From DATKFM01 sp963810485 (lineage in GTDB: Bacteria; Pseudomonadota; Alphaproteobacteria; Dongiales; Dongiaceae), in assembly GCA_963810485.1 (NCBI GenBank), contig CAWENQ010000003.1, forward strand, positions 496,001 through 560,000: a DNA stretch of 64,000 nucleotides, given 5' to 3'. The notes under the pieces are model-generated. The model was not told the origin of the DNA, did not search any database, and worked only from the letters and a program-made list of their open reading frames with translations. Position 1 is the first letter of the stretch. Each line of letters starts with the position of its first letter. Both the position numbers and the translations under genes were made by a program. Positions 54,470 through 64,000 of this stretch are shown in pieces.

Positions 54470-55834
54470 GTGGCATCACGTCAGCGTCTGCAATCGATCG
54501 CGCTGTGCGCGGCGCTCGCGCCCGCGGCATTTCTGCCGGCACAGGCCTGGGCGATCACATTGGAAGAAGCCCTGGCACGGGCCTATGAGACCAATCCGAC
54601 CTTGCAGGCGTCCCGTGCCGAATTGCGGGCGACCGACGAGCAGATCGCCCAGGCGAAGTCCCTGCGGCGCCCGACGATCGACGTGACGGGCGAGGCCGGA
54701 GTTCGGGCTGTCGACAACGATTTCAACAGCGGAACCGACGGCACCGGCACAGTCTCGCTCAATCTGAATCAGCCCATCTATCGCGGCGGCAGTATCGATG
54801 CCAGCATCAGCCAGGCCGACAATGTGATCTGGGCGCAGCGGGCGACGTTGCTTTCCGTCGAGCAACAGGTGCTGTTGCGGGGCGTAACGGCATATTCCGA
54901 CGTATTGCGGGATCAGGCTGTGCTGAACCTCACGATCAACAACGTCGAGGTGTTGACGAGGCAGCTTGAGGCGACGCGCACCCGATTTGATGTCGGTGAA
55001 CTGACGCGAACAGATGTTGCGCAATCCGAATCCCGTTTGGCGGGCGCCTATGCCGAGCAAACCGCCGCTGAGGGCCTGCTTACGACTTCCCGCGCCATCT
55101 ATCGGGAGGTGATAGGCGAAGACCCGGTGGATCTCGAAACGGCCACGCCGCCCGAGGGCCTTCCTTCAAGCGAGTCGGAGACCGTGGCCGAGTCGGAGAG
55201 CAATCCCGACCTGATTGCCGCCAAGTATCTCGAGCAAGCGGCCCGGGATGGAATTGATGTCGTCTTCGGGGAGCTTCTTCCCAGCGTTGATTTGGTCGGC
55301 CGCTTGCAGAGCGGCGACGACGAGCTGACCAATGACGGCAGCGACGAAAACTCGGCTGCTGTCTTGCTGCAGGTGAGAATTCCCCTTTATCAGGCGGGCG
55401 GCGTAGGCTCGCGTGTCCGGCAATCGAAGCAGGTTGTCAGCCAGCGCCTGCAGCAGGTGCAGGAACAGCGGCGCTCGGCCGAGCAACAGGCGACCAGTTC
55501 GTGGCGATCGCTGGTGACCGCGCGCGCGCAGATCGAGTCCTTCAAGGCCCAAGTGGAAGCAACCAGGGTGGCACTTGAGGGCGTGCAGGAAGAAGCGAAC
55601 GTCGGTGCCCGTACTATCCTGGACGTCCTTGATGCACAGCAGGAGTACCTGCTGGCACAGGTCAATCTGGTCCGCGCCTACAGGGACGAGGTCGTGGCGG
55701 CGTATCAGGTCCTGTCCTCGATCGGCCGGCTGACGGCCAGCGGGATCGGATTGCCGGCGCCCCGGTACGACGTGGACAAGCATTATGACGAGGTAAAGGA
55801 CAAGTTCTGGGGGACCGATATCAACTCGGAGTGA
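54470..55834 (+). CDS. tolC: TolC-family outer membrane efflux protein
   Basis: The protein has 454 residues, starting with GTG at 54470 behind GAGGGA. A signal peptide (about 1-28, ending AWA) precedes ITLEEALARAYETNPTLQAS. SLNLNQPIYRGGSIDASISQ and LRVRIPLYQAGGVGSRVRQS-like segments mark the beta-strands of the barrel, and TILDVLDAQQEYLLAQVNLV the C-terminal helix. Location between pcm and popZ is the conserved place of the main alphaproteobacterial TolC (BepC type), used by efflux pumps and several exporters. It shares only family-level likeness with the secretion TolC at 52 kb. Confidence 0.9.
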   Translation: MASRQRLQSIALCAALAPAAFLPAQAWAITLEEALARAYETNPTLQASRAELRATDEQIAQAKSLRRPTIDVTGEAGVRAVDNDFNSGTDGTGTVSLNLNQPIYRGGSIDASISQADNVIWAQRATLLSVEQQVLLRGVTAYSDVLRDQAVLNLTINNVEVLTRQLEATRTRFDVGELTRTDVAQSESRLAGAYAEQTAAEGLLTTSRAIYREVIGEDPVDLETATPPEGLPSSESETVAESESNPDLIAAKYLEQAARDGIDVVFGELLPSVDLVGRLQSGDDELTNDGSDENSAAVLLQVRIPLYQAGGVGSRVRQSKQVVSQRLQQVQEQRRSAEQQATSSWRSLVTARAQIESFKAQVEATRVALEGVQEEANVGARTILDVLDAQQEYLLAQVNLVRAYRDEVVAAYQVLSSIGRLTASGIGLPAPRYDVDKHYDEVKDKFWGTDINSE

Positions 55835-55909
55835 CCCGGTGACCAATTTAAGGAATGGCTTCCGGGAGCGCGGCCGGTCTGATAAATATGACCCAGACAG
55901 GCAAAGACG

Positions 55910-56509
55910 ATGAACCAATCGGGCACCGACAGCGGCCAATCCATGGAAGACATCCTGGCTTCCATCCGGCGGATTATTGCCGAGGGGGAGCAGGACGCAA
56001 AGGACGGTACGCCTGCCGCCGAGGCAGCGAAGCCGGCACAGCCGAAGGCCGAGATCTTCGAACTGACGCAGATCGTCCAGGACGACGGCAGCGTTGTCAC
56101 AGTCGGTCAAGAGGCGGCCAAAGCCGTGCCGGCGTCAGGCGACAAAGCCGAGCCGTCGGCAGAGGCGGTCAAGGCGGAAGCGGCGGCCGTCGTCGAGAAG
56201 CTGGTGGCGCCTGAGGCCCTGGCCGAGAAGGCTCCGGTATCTGCGCCTTCTGCTGCGGCGTCGGACACCAAGGTCGAGAGCGCCATGGCTGCCCTGTCGC
56301 GCCTTATGGACATCGCCAAGACACCCGGCCCGGAATCGTCAGCGTCGGCCGGGGAACTCGAGACGCGCCATTCCTCGCTGACCGTCGAAGAGCTGGTCCG
56401 CGACGCCCTAAGGCCAATGCTGCGCCAGTGGCTCGATGCCAATCTGCCGCCGCTTGTCGAACGGGCCGTCAAGGAAGCCGTCGACAAACTTGCCAAGCCC
56501 GCCGGCTGA
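55910..56509 (+). CDS. popZ: PopZ-like polar organising protein (DUF2497)
   Basis: The 199-residue protein has the PopZ architecture. A short N-terminal helix GQSMEDILASIRRIIAEGEQ binds client proteins, a long Pro/Ala/Glu-rich disordered middle (about 30-150) follows, and the C-terminal oligomerisation helices read LTVEELVRDALRPMLRQWLD and LPPLVERAVKEAVDKLA. In Caulobacter PopZ forms a polar matrix that anchors the chromosome origin. Position directly before valS is conserved in alphaproteobacteria. Acidic, low-complexity middle explains its composition. Confidence 0.9.
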   Translation: MNQSGTDSGQSMEDILASIRRIIAEGEQDAKDGTPAAEAAKPAQPKAEIFELTQIVQDDGSVVTVGQEAAKAVPASGDKAEPSAEAVKAEAAAVVEKLVAPEALAEKAPVSAPSAAASDTKVESAMAALSRLMDIAKTPGPESSASAGELETRHSSLTVEELVRDALRPMLRQWLDANLPPLVERAVKEAVDKLAKPAG

Positions 56510-56581
56510 CTTAATCCTCCGTATTGATGACGGGACAACCGGCCGGATCAGGGCCTGACCGGATTTAGGGAAATCTGTTTG

Positions 56582-59269
<2,688 letters not shown>

Positions 59270-59324
59270 TCGGCAGCTAATCCGGTCCTTTGCCAAGGCG
59301 CGCGGCGCTGTCGATAATAGACCG

Positions 59325-59975
59325 ATGATTGCCCTGTTCCGGACGGCACTGATCGCAATCGGCGTGCTTCTTGCCCTGCTCCTCCCGTCCGGGAGTCAAG
59401 CCGAGCCGATGCGCGTCAACGGCATCACCTTCAGTGACGAGCTCGGCGGCTTCGAGATCACCGGCGTCTCCGGCTCGGGCACGCAGGCCGATCCCTTCGT
59501 TGTCCACGAGAACATCACCACGGTTTCCAGCGACGTCGTCCTGGTCATCAGGGATATCGATCCGAAGATCGGCAACCTCGTTGGTACCCACCACGCTTTC
59601 GCCTTTGTGCTCAACAAGGTGGTCACCAACAAGACGACGCACGCCTGGACGCGGTTCTCTTTAGAGTTGCGCGAAGTGCTGGAGACCTACAGCCCCTACG
59701 GTGACGGCCTCTCCTTTGGCCAGGCATCCACCGCGGGGCGGCCCTATGTCTCGCCCCAGTTCATCGCCAGCAGCGAGATCGAGGAGCCCTATGATCAGCT
59801 GGAATTCACCGGCGGCCGTATCGAAACGGGCGCCACTGTTTCCATGACCTTCGTCATATCCGATGCCTCGCCGGAGGCGATTTTCTACCTGTTGCAGCAA
59901 CCGGGGCAGGTCATCGCCGCAATTCCGGCCGCACAGATCGCCCAACGCCCGGAAACACCGCGCAAATCCCAGTAA
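59325..59975 (+). CDS. secreted protein of unknown function
   Basis: The protein has 216 residues. A clear signal peptide (MIALFRTALIAIGVLLALLL, cleavage near SQA) is followed by a domain rich in beta strands: MRVNGITFSDELGGFEITGV, FVVHENITTVSSDVVLVIRD, HAFAFVLNKVVTNKTTHAWT and FTGGRIETGATVSMTFVISD. No Cys and no catalytic motif is evident. The layout suggests a single periplasmic beta-sandwich. Proteins of this kind downstream of valS are, as far as I can tell, conserved hypotheticals. The ATG at 59325 is chosen because it starts the signal peptide. No function is proposed. Confidence 0.75.
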   Translation: MIALFRTALIAIGVLLALLLPSGSQAEPMRVNGITFSDELGGFEITGVSGSGTQADPFVVHENITTVSSDVVLVIRDIDPKIGNLVGTHHAFAFVLNKVVTNKTTHAWTRFSLELREVLETYSPYGDGLSFGQASTAGRPYVSPQFIASSEIEEPYDQLEFTGGRIETGATVSMTFVISDASPEAIFYLLQQPGQVIAAIPAAQIAQRPETPRKSQ

Positions 59976-60068
59976 TTGCATTGATGCCATGCGCCAATAC
60001 CCATTGGCGAGCGGCTGGTAGCGCCATATCGTGCCGGTCTCGTTTCCGGCCCCGTCGAAGGAACCGCC

Positions 60069-61797
60069 ATGTCTGCCAATGTGAAATTCGATAAGTCCAA
60101 GCTGCCCAGCCGCCATGTCTCGGTCGGCCCCTCCAGCGCCCCGCACCGGTCCTACTACTACGCCATGGGCATGACGGAGGCGGAGATCGCCCAGCCCTTC
60201 GTCGGCGTGGCCACCACCTGGAACGAGGCGGCGCCCTGCAACATCTCGCTTGCCCGCCAGGCGCAGGTCGCGAAGCGGGGGGTAAAGGCCGCCGGCGGCA
60301 CGCCCCGGGAATTCACCACGATCACCGTGACCGACGGCATCGCCATGGGCCATGCCGGCATGAAGTCATCGTTGGTCAGCCGCGAGGTCATCGCCGACTC
60401 CGTGGAGCTTACGATGCGCGGTCATTGCTATGATGCGCTGGTCGGCCTTGCCGGCTGCGACAAATCCCTGCCGGGCATGATGATGGCCATGGTGCGGCTG
60501 AATGTGCCATCCGTGTTCATGTATGGCGGCTCGATCCTGCCGGGCCGCTTTCACGGCCGTGACGTCACCGTGCAGGACGTCTTCGAAGCCGTCGGCGCCC
60601 ATTCCGCGGGCAAGATGGACGACAAGGATCTGCACGAACTCGAATGCGTCGCCTGTCCGTCCGCCGGCTCCTGCGGCGGCATGTTCACCGCCAACACCAT
60701 GGCCTGCGTGTCCGAGGCGATCGGACTGGCGCTGCCCGGTTCCGCCGGCGCACCGGCGCCTTATGAAAGCCGCGACGCCTATGCCGAGGCATCGGGACAG
60801 GCGGTCATGAACCTGGTGGCGAAGCAGATCAGACCGCGCGACATCGTCACCCGCAAGGCGCTGGAGAATGCCGCGATGGTGGTGGCCGCGGCCGGCGGCT
60901 CCACCAATGCCGGTCTGCATCTGCCGGCGATCGCGTCATGAAATCGGCATCAAGTTCGATCTCCACGATGTCTGTGAAATCTTCCGCCGCACGCCCTACA
61001 TCGCCGATCTGAAGCCCGGCGGCCGCTACGTCGCCAAGGACATGTACGAGATCGGCGGCGTGCCTGTGCTGATGAAGGCACTGCTCGAAGGCGGCTTCCT
61101 GCATGGCGATTGCATGACCGTCACCGGCAAGACCATCGCCGAGAATCTGAAGAGCGTGACATTCCCGACTAATCAGGACGTGATCCGCACCACCGCAAAG
61201 CCGCTGTCGACAACGGGCGGCGTCGTCGGGTTGCGCGGCAATCTGGCGCCCCAGGGCGCCATCGTGAAGATCGCGGGCATGAAGAAGCTGGCCTTCACCG
61301 GCAAGGCGCTCTGCTTCGATTGCGAGGAAGACGCCTATCGCGCCGTCGCGGATCGCAAGTACAGCGACGGCGACGTCTTCGTCATCCGCTATGAGGGTCC
61401 GCGCGGCGGCCCGGGCATGCGCGAGATGCTGGCTACCACGGCGGCCATCTACGGCCAGGGCATGGGCGACAAGGTGGCGCTGATCACCGACGGCCGCTTC
61501 TCCGGCGCCACCCGCGGTTTCTGCATCGGCCATGTGGGTCCGGAAGCCGCAGTCGGCGGCCCCATCGGCCTGCTGAAGAACGGCGATACCATCCGCATCG
61601 ATGCCGAGAAGGGCACGCTGGAAGTCGACCTCAGCGACGCCGAACTGGCCGAACGCCGCAAACAGTGGAAGCCGCGCAAGCACGACTATCAATCCGGCGC
61701 GATTTGGCGCTACGCCCAGACCGTCAGCGATGCCGAGCAGGGTGCCGTCTGCCATCCCGGCGGCAAGGCCGAGACGCAGTGCTTTGCGGATATCTGA
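60069..61797 (+). CDS. ilvD: dihydroxy-acid dehydratase (branched-chain amino acid synthesis), one frameshift
   Basis: The corrected enzyme has 575 residues. It converts 2,3-dihydroxy-isovalerate (and -methylvalerate) to the 2-oxo acids for valine, leucine and isoleucine. The Fe-S and metal motifs are VGLAGCDKSLPGMMMAMVRL, VACPSAGSCGGMFTANTMAC and AAGGSTNAGLHLPAIA. The C-terminal part has TDGRFSGATRGFCIGHVGPE. One extra T near 60936 (ATCGCGTCATGAAATC where ATCGCGCATGAAATC is expected) breaks the frame within PAIAHEIGIKFDL. An interruption in such a gene in a free-living organism points to sequence error. It is distinct from the sugar-acid paralogue at 1.3 kb. Confidence 0.9.
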
Positions 61798-61829
61798 TCC
61801 AGGGCTGCGGGTAACCTCCGCGTAGAGCC

Positions 61830-62635
61830 CTAGATATCCAGCTCGCACCAGACCGGCGTGTGATCCGACGGCTTGTCCTTGCCGCGCGGGTCGCGGTCGA
61901 CGCCCGATTTCAGAGAGCAGGTCCGCAGCCTGGGGCGACAGCAGCAGGTGATCGATGCGCAGCCCTTCGTCGCGCTGCCAGCGGCCGGCCTGATAGTCCC
62001 AGAAGGTGTAGAGATGGGGCTGGCCGTGCAGTGCCCGGATCGCGTCGGTGTAGCCGAGATTGATGATCATGCGCAACGCGCGGCGCGACTCTGGCCTGCA
62101 CAACGCATCGTCGCGCCAGCCCTCGGGATCGTAGACGTCCTCATCTGTCGGCGCGACATTGTAGTCGCCGCCGAGCACCAGAACTTCCTCGAGCTTCAAT
62201 CAGTTCGGCTGCATGGGCGCGCAGCCGCTCCATCCAGGCGAGCTTGTAGGTGAATTTCTCCGTGCCCGACGGATTGCCGTTCGGCAGATAAATCGAGGCG
62301 ACGCGCAGCGCGATGCGTTTGCCGTCCGTGCCCTTGGGCGCTTCGATCAGCCCTTCGATGTAGCGCGCGTGATCGTCGCCGGGATTTCCAGGCAGCGCCT
62401 TCTGCTCCACGGTCAGCGGATGCTTCGACAGAATGGCGACGCCGTTATAGGTCTTCTGCCCGGCGGTCGCGACGTTGTAGCCGAGATCCTCGATCTCCAG
62501 CCGCGGGAAACCGTCGTCGGTGCATTTGATCTCCTGCATCAGCACCACATCGGGCTTGGCCGCTTTCAGCCAGCCCGTCACATTGATGATGTGAGCCTTG
62601 ATCGAATTGACGTTGAATGTGGCGATGCGGATCAC
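61830..62635 (-). CDS. xth: exodeoxyribonuclease III, two frameshifts
   Basis: The corrected protein has 267 residues of the DNase I-like fold. It starts MIRIATFNVNSIKAH (Asn), has VLMQEIKCTDDGFP (metal Glu), VASIYLPNGNP (Tyr), VLGGDYNVAPTDEDVYDP (Asp/Asn), LRIDHLLLSPQAAD and KPSDHTPVWCELDI (Asp-His) ending at TAG 61830-61832. All catalytic residues of an AP endonuclease/3'-exonuclease are present. One extra base near 62195 (between HAAELI and KLEEVLVLGG) and one near 61914 break the frame. A normal ErpA terminator lies upstream, so it has its own promoter or is read through. Confidence 0.88.
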
Positions 62636-62646
62636 GCGCGGCCCCC

Positions 62647-62677
62647 GAAAAACAGAAAGGCCCGCCGGAGCGGGCCT
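62647..62677 (-). terminator. rho-independent terminator of erpA
   Basis: On the minus strand the stem AGGCCCGC/GCGGGCCT (62658-62665, 62670-62677) with a 4-base loop TCCG is followed by TTTCTGTTTTT. It lies 29 bases past the erpA stop and just before xth. Confidence 0.8.
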
Positions 62678-62705
62678 CTTACCTAGCGCCTGAAGCGGCG
62701 TCAGA

Positions 62706-63062
62706 TCAACCGACAGAGAAGGACGTGCCGCAGCCGCAGGTCGAGGTGGCGTTGGGATTGCGCACCTGGAAATAGGAACCTACCAGCTCTTCGACAAAAT
62801 CCACTTCGCCGCCGCGGATCAGTTCCAGCGATGTGGTGTCGACCACGACCTTCACGCCGTCACGCTCGAACGTGATGTCATCGGCCAGCTTGCTGTCGTC
62901 GAGGCTGAAGCCGTACTGAAAGCCGGAGCATCCGCCGCCGGAGACGGCGATGCGGAACATCAGTCCATCGCCGGCCTCTTCCGCAATGAGCTTCGAGATG
63001 CGGCTGGCGGCGCGGGCGGAAATGCTGAGTTCCTGGCTGCGAGGATCGGTAATTGCGTTCAT
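62706..63062 (-). CDS. erpA: A-type Fe-S insertion protein (ErpA-like)
   Basis: The 118-residue HesB-family protein has Cys in VSGGGCSGFQYGFSLD and STCGCGTSFSV, the three cluster ligands. The sequence around SARAASRISKLIAEE and GEVDFVEELVGSYFQV is that of the alphaproteobacterial ErpA type, which usually lies beside a dGTPase gene, as here. It delivers clusters to late targets and complements the operon-encoded SufA at 27.6 kb. It has its own terminator downstream and is divergent from the dGTPase. Confidence 0.9.
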   Translation of the reverse strand: MNAITDPRSQELSISARAASRISKLIAEEAGDGLMFRIAVSGGGCSGFQYGFSLDDSKLADDITFERDGVKVVVDTTSLELIRGGEVDFVEELVGSYFQVRNPNATSTCGCGTSFSVG

Positions 63063-63193
63063 GAAATCATCCTAGCTCAAATCGGCGCCGGCTCCTACAG
63101 CCGTTTGCAGATCGTTATGTAAGTAGTTGAATCGCCTTGTCAATCACACTGCAACCCATTGATTTGCCAGGACTGCCCGCGTAGGGTCGGCGC

Positions 63194-64000
63194 ATGAGCG
63201 TCGCCGCACCCCAGCGTCACCCCGTGGCCAGCCGGCCGGAGGAGAGCCGCGGGCGGCTGGTCCCGGAGCCGGCCAGCTCTACCCGCAACCCGTTCCAGCG
63301 CGACCGGGACCGGATCATCCACTCCACGGCCTTCCGGCGGCTCAAGCACAAGACCCAGGTTTTCGTCTCCCACGAGGGCGATCACTACCGGACACGGCTG
63401 ACCCATACGATCGAGGTGGCGCAAATCGCGCGATCCATCAGCCGCGCCCTGGGCTTCGACGAGGATCTGGCGGAGGCGCTGGCGCTGGGGCACGACCTCG
63501 GCCATCCGCCCTTCGGCCATGCCGGCGAAGACGCTCTCGACGAATCGATGAAGGACTATGGCGGTTTCGACCACAATGAGCAGACCTTCCGCATCCTGAC
63601 GATACTGGAGCGGCACTATGCCGAATTCGACGGCCTCAATCTCACCTGGGAGTGCCTGGAGGGTGTGGTCAAGCATAACGGCCCGCTGACCGGCCCCGCG
63701 GCGTCGGAAAAAGCGAAGCGGCGCCCCGTTCCCGCCACAATCGCCGCCTATTGCGCGGAACAGCGGGATCTGGAGTTGAACAGCTTTCCCGGCCCTGAAG
63801 CGCAGGTGGCCGCCATTGCCGACGACATCGCCTATGACAACCACGATATGGATGACGGCCTACGCGCCGGCCTGTTCGGCATCGCCGATATCGGCGAGCT
63901 GCCGCTGGTGGGGCCGGTGCTGAAATCGCTGCAGCAGAAATACCCCGGCCTGGAAACGCCGCGTCTCATCCATGAGACAGTCAGACGCTTGATTGACCTC
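63194..64000 (+). CDS. dgt: deoxyguanosinetriphosphate triphosphohydrolase-like protein (partial, runs off the window)
   Basis: The first 269 residues are visible and open to the window end. After a Pro/Arg-rich N-terminus comes RNPFQRDRDRIIHSTAFRRL, then HKTQVFVSHEGDHYRTRLTH with the first His, the HD motif ALGHDLGHPPFGHAGEDALD, and HNEQTFRIL. The later AAIADDIAYDNHDMDDGLRA carries the last metal Asp. This HD-domain enzyme hydrolyses dNTPs to deoxynucleosides and triphosphate. It is not interrupted. The gene pair erpA/dgt is a common alphaproteobacterial neighbourhood, and argS would be expected next. Confidence 0.92.
   Translation, partial: MSVAAPQRHPVASRPEESRGRLVPEPASSTRNPFQRDRDRIIHSTAFRRLKHKTQVFVSHEGDHYRTRLTHTIEVAQIARSISRALGFDEDLAEALALGHDLGHPPFGHAGEDALDESMKDYGGFDHNEQTFRILTILERHYAEFDGLNLTWECLEGVVKHNGPLTGPAASEKAKRRPVPATIAAYCAEQRDLELNSFPGPEAQVAAIADDIAYDNHDMDDGLRAGLFGIADIGELPLVGPVLKSLQQKYPGLETPRLIHETVRRLIDL

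Overview
The window reads as a chromosomal segment of a high-GC alphaproteobacterium, most likely in or near Rhodospirillales or Rhizobiales. The evidence is gene content and order: the block pcm-tolC-popZ-valS (53.7-59.3 kb), an erpA gene divergent from a dGTPase (62.7-64 kb), a suf operon led by an Rrf2 regulator, a cysteine-bearing FNR-type regulator, and palindromic intergenic repeats of the kind common in this class. No phage, transposase or CRISPR array was seen.

Layout. (1) 0-10.5 kb, sugar uptake and oxidative catabolism: an RraA-like protein and an aldose 1-epimerase on the minus strand. On the plus strand follow an IlvD/Edd sugar-acid dehydratase, a FadR-type GntR regulator, an ABC importer with a fused double permease and a single ATPase, an SDR dehydrogenase, a KDGal kinase and a KDPGal aldolase. 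Together these fit a De Ley-Doudoroff-type route for galactose or a related aldose, ending in pyruvate and glyceraldehyde 3-phosphate. (2) 10.7-13.8 kb: acoABC of an acetoin dehydrogenase complex. (3) 14-17 kb: an APH-fold kinase, azlCD, a CGNR regulator and palindromic repeats. (4) 17.3-20.7 kb: a TPP riboswitch and thiBPQ, with thiB riddled by frameshifts. (5) 20.7-27.5 kb: a Lon-like protease, a GDT1 transporter, an FNR regulator, a beta-CASP nuclease and an EEP hydrolase. (6) 27.6-34.3 kb: rrf2-sufBCDSUT-sufA behind a promoter whose spacer is covered by an IscR-like palindrome. (7) 34.3-42 kb: histidine kinase, YfiR and a roughly 1,800-residue RTX/cadherin-like adhesin, all on the minus strand. 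(8) 42.4-48 kb: ribokinase, a glutamine synthetase-like enzyme, amidohydrolase, N-formylglutamate amidohydrolase and D-aminoacylase. (9) 48.3-53.4 kb: a type I secretion system (ABC, HlyD, TolC) that probably exports the adhesin. (10) 53.5-64 kb: tRNA-Cys, pcm, tolC, popZ, valS, a secreted protein of unknown function, ilvD, exonuclease III, erpA and a partial dGTPase.

The most interesting part is 34-53 kb. A giant repeat adhesin carries two short LSLxELM-like motifs near its N-terminus, resembling a motif I recall from TonB-dependent receptors that sit beside YfiR and sensor kinases, and here it lies beside a yfiR-kinase pair. Its presumed export machinery is on the far side of an unrelated five-gene amide-metabolism cassette.

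A caution about sequence quality: 12 conserved genes are interrupted by about 26 frameshifts. About 22 of these are single-base insertions, and they hit housekeeping genes (ilvD, xth, sufD, sufU, sufT). This pattern looks like sequencing or assembly error rather than gene decay. For interrupted genes I give the full span and the approximate break points.
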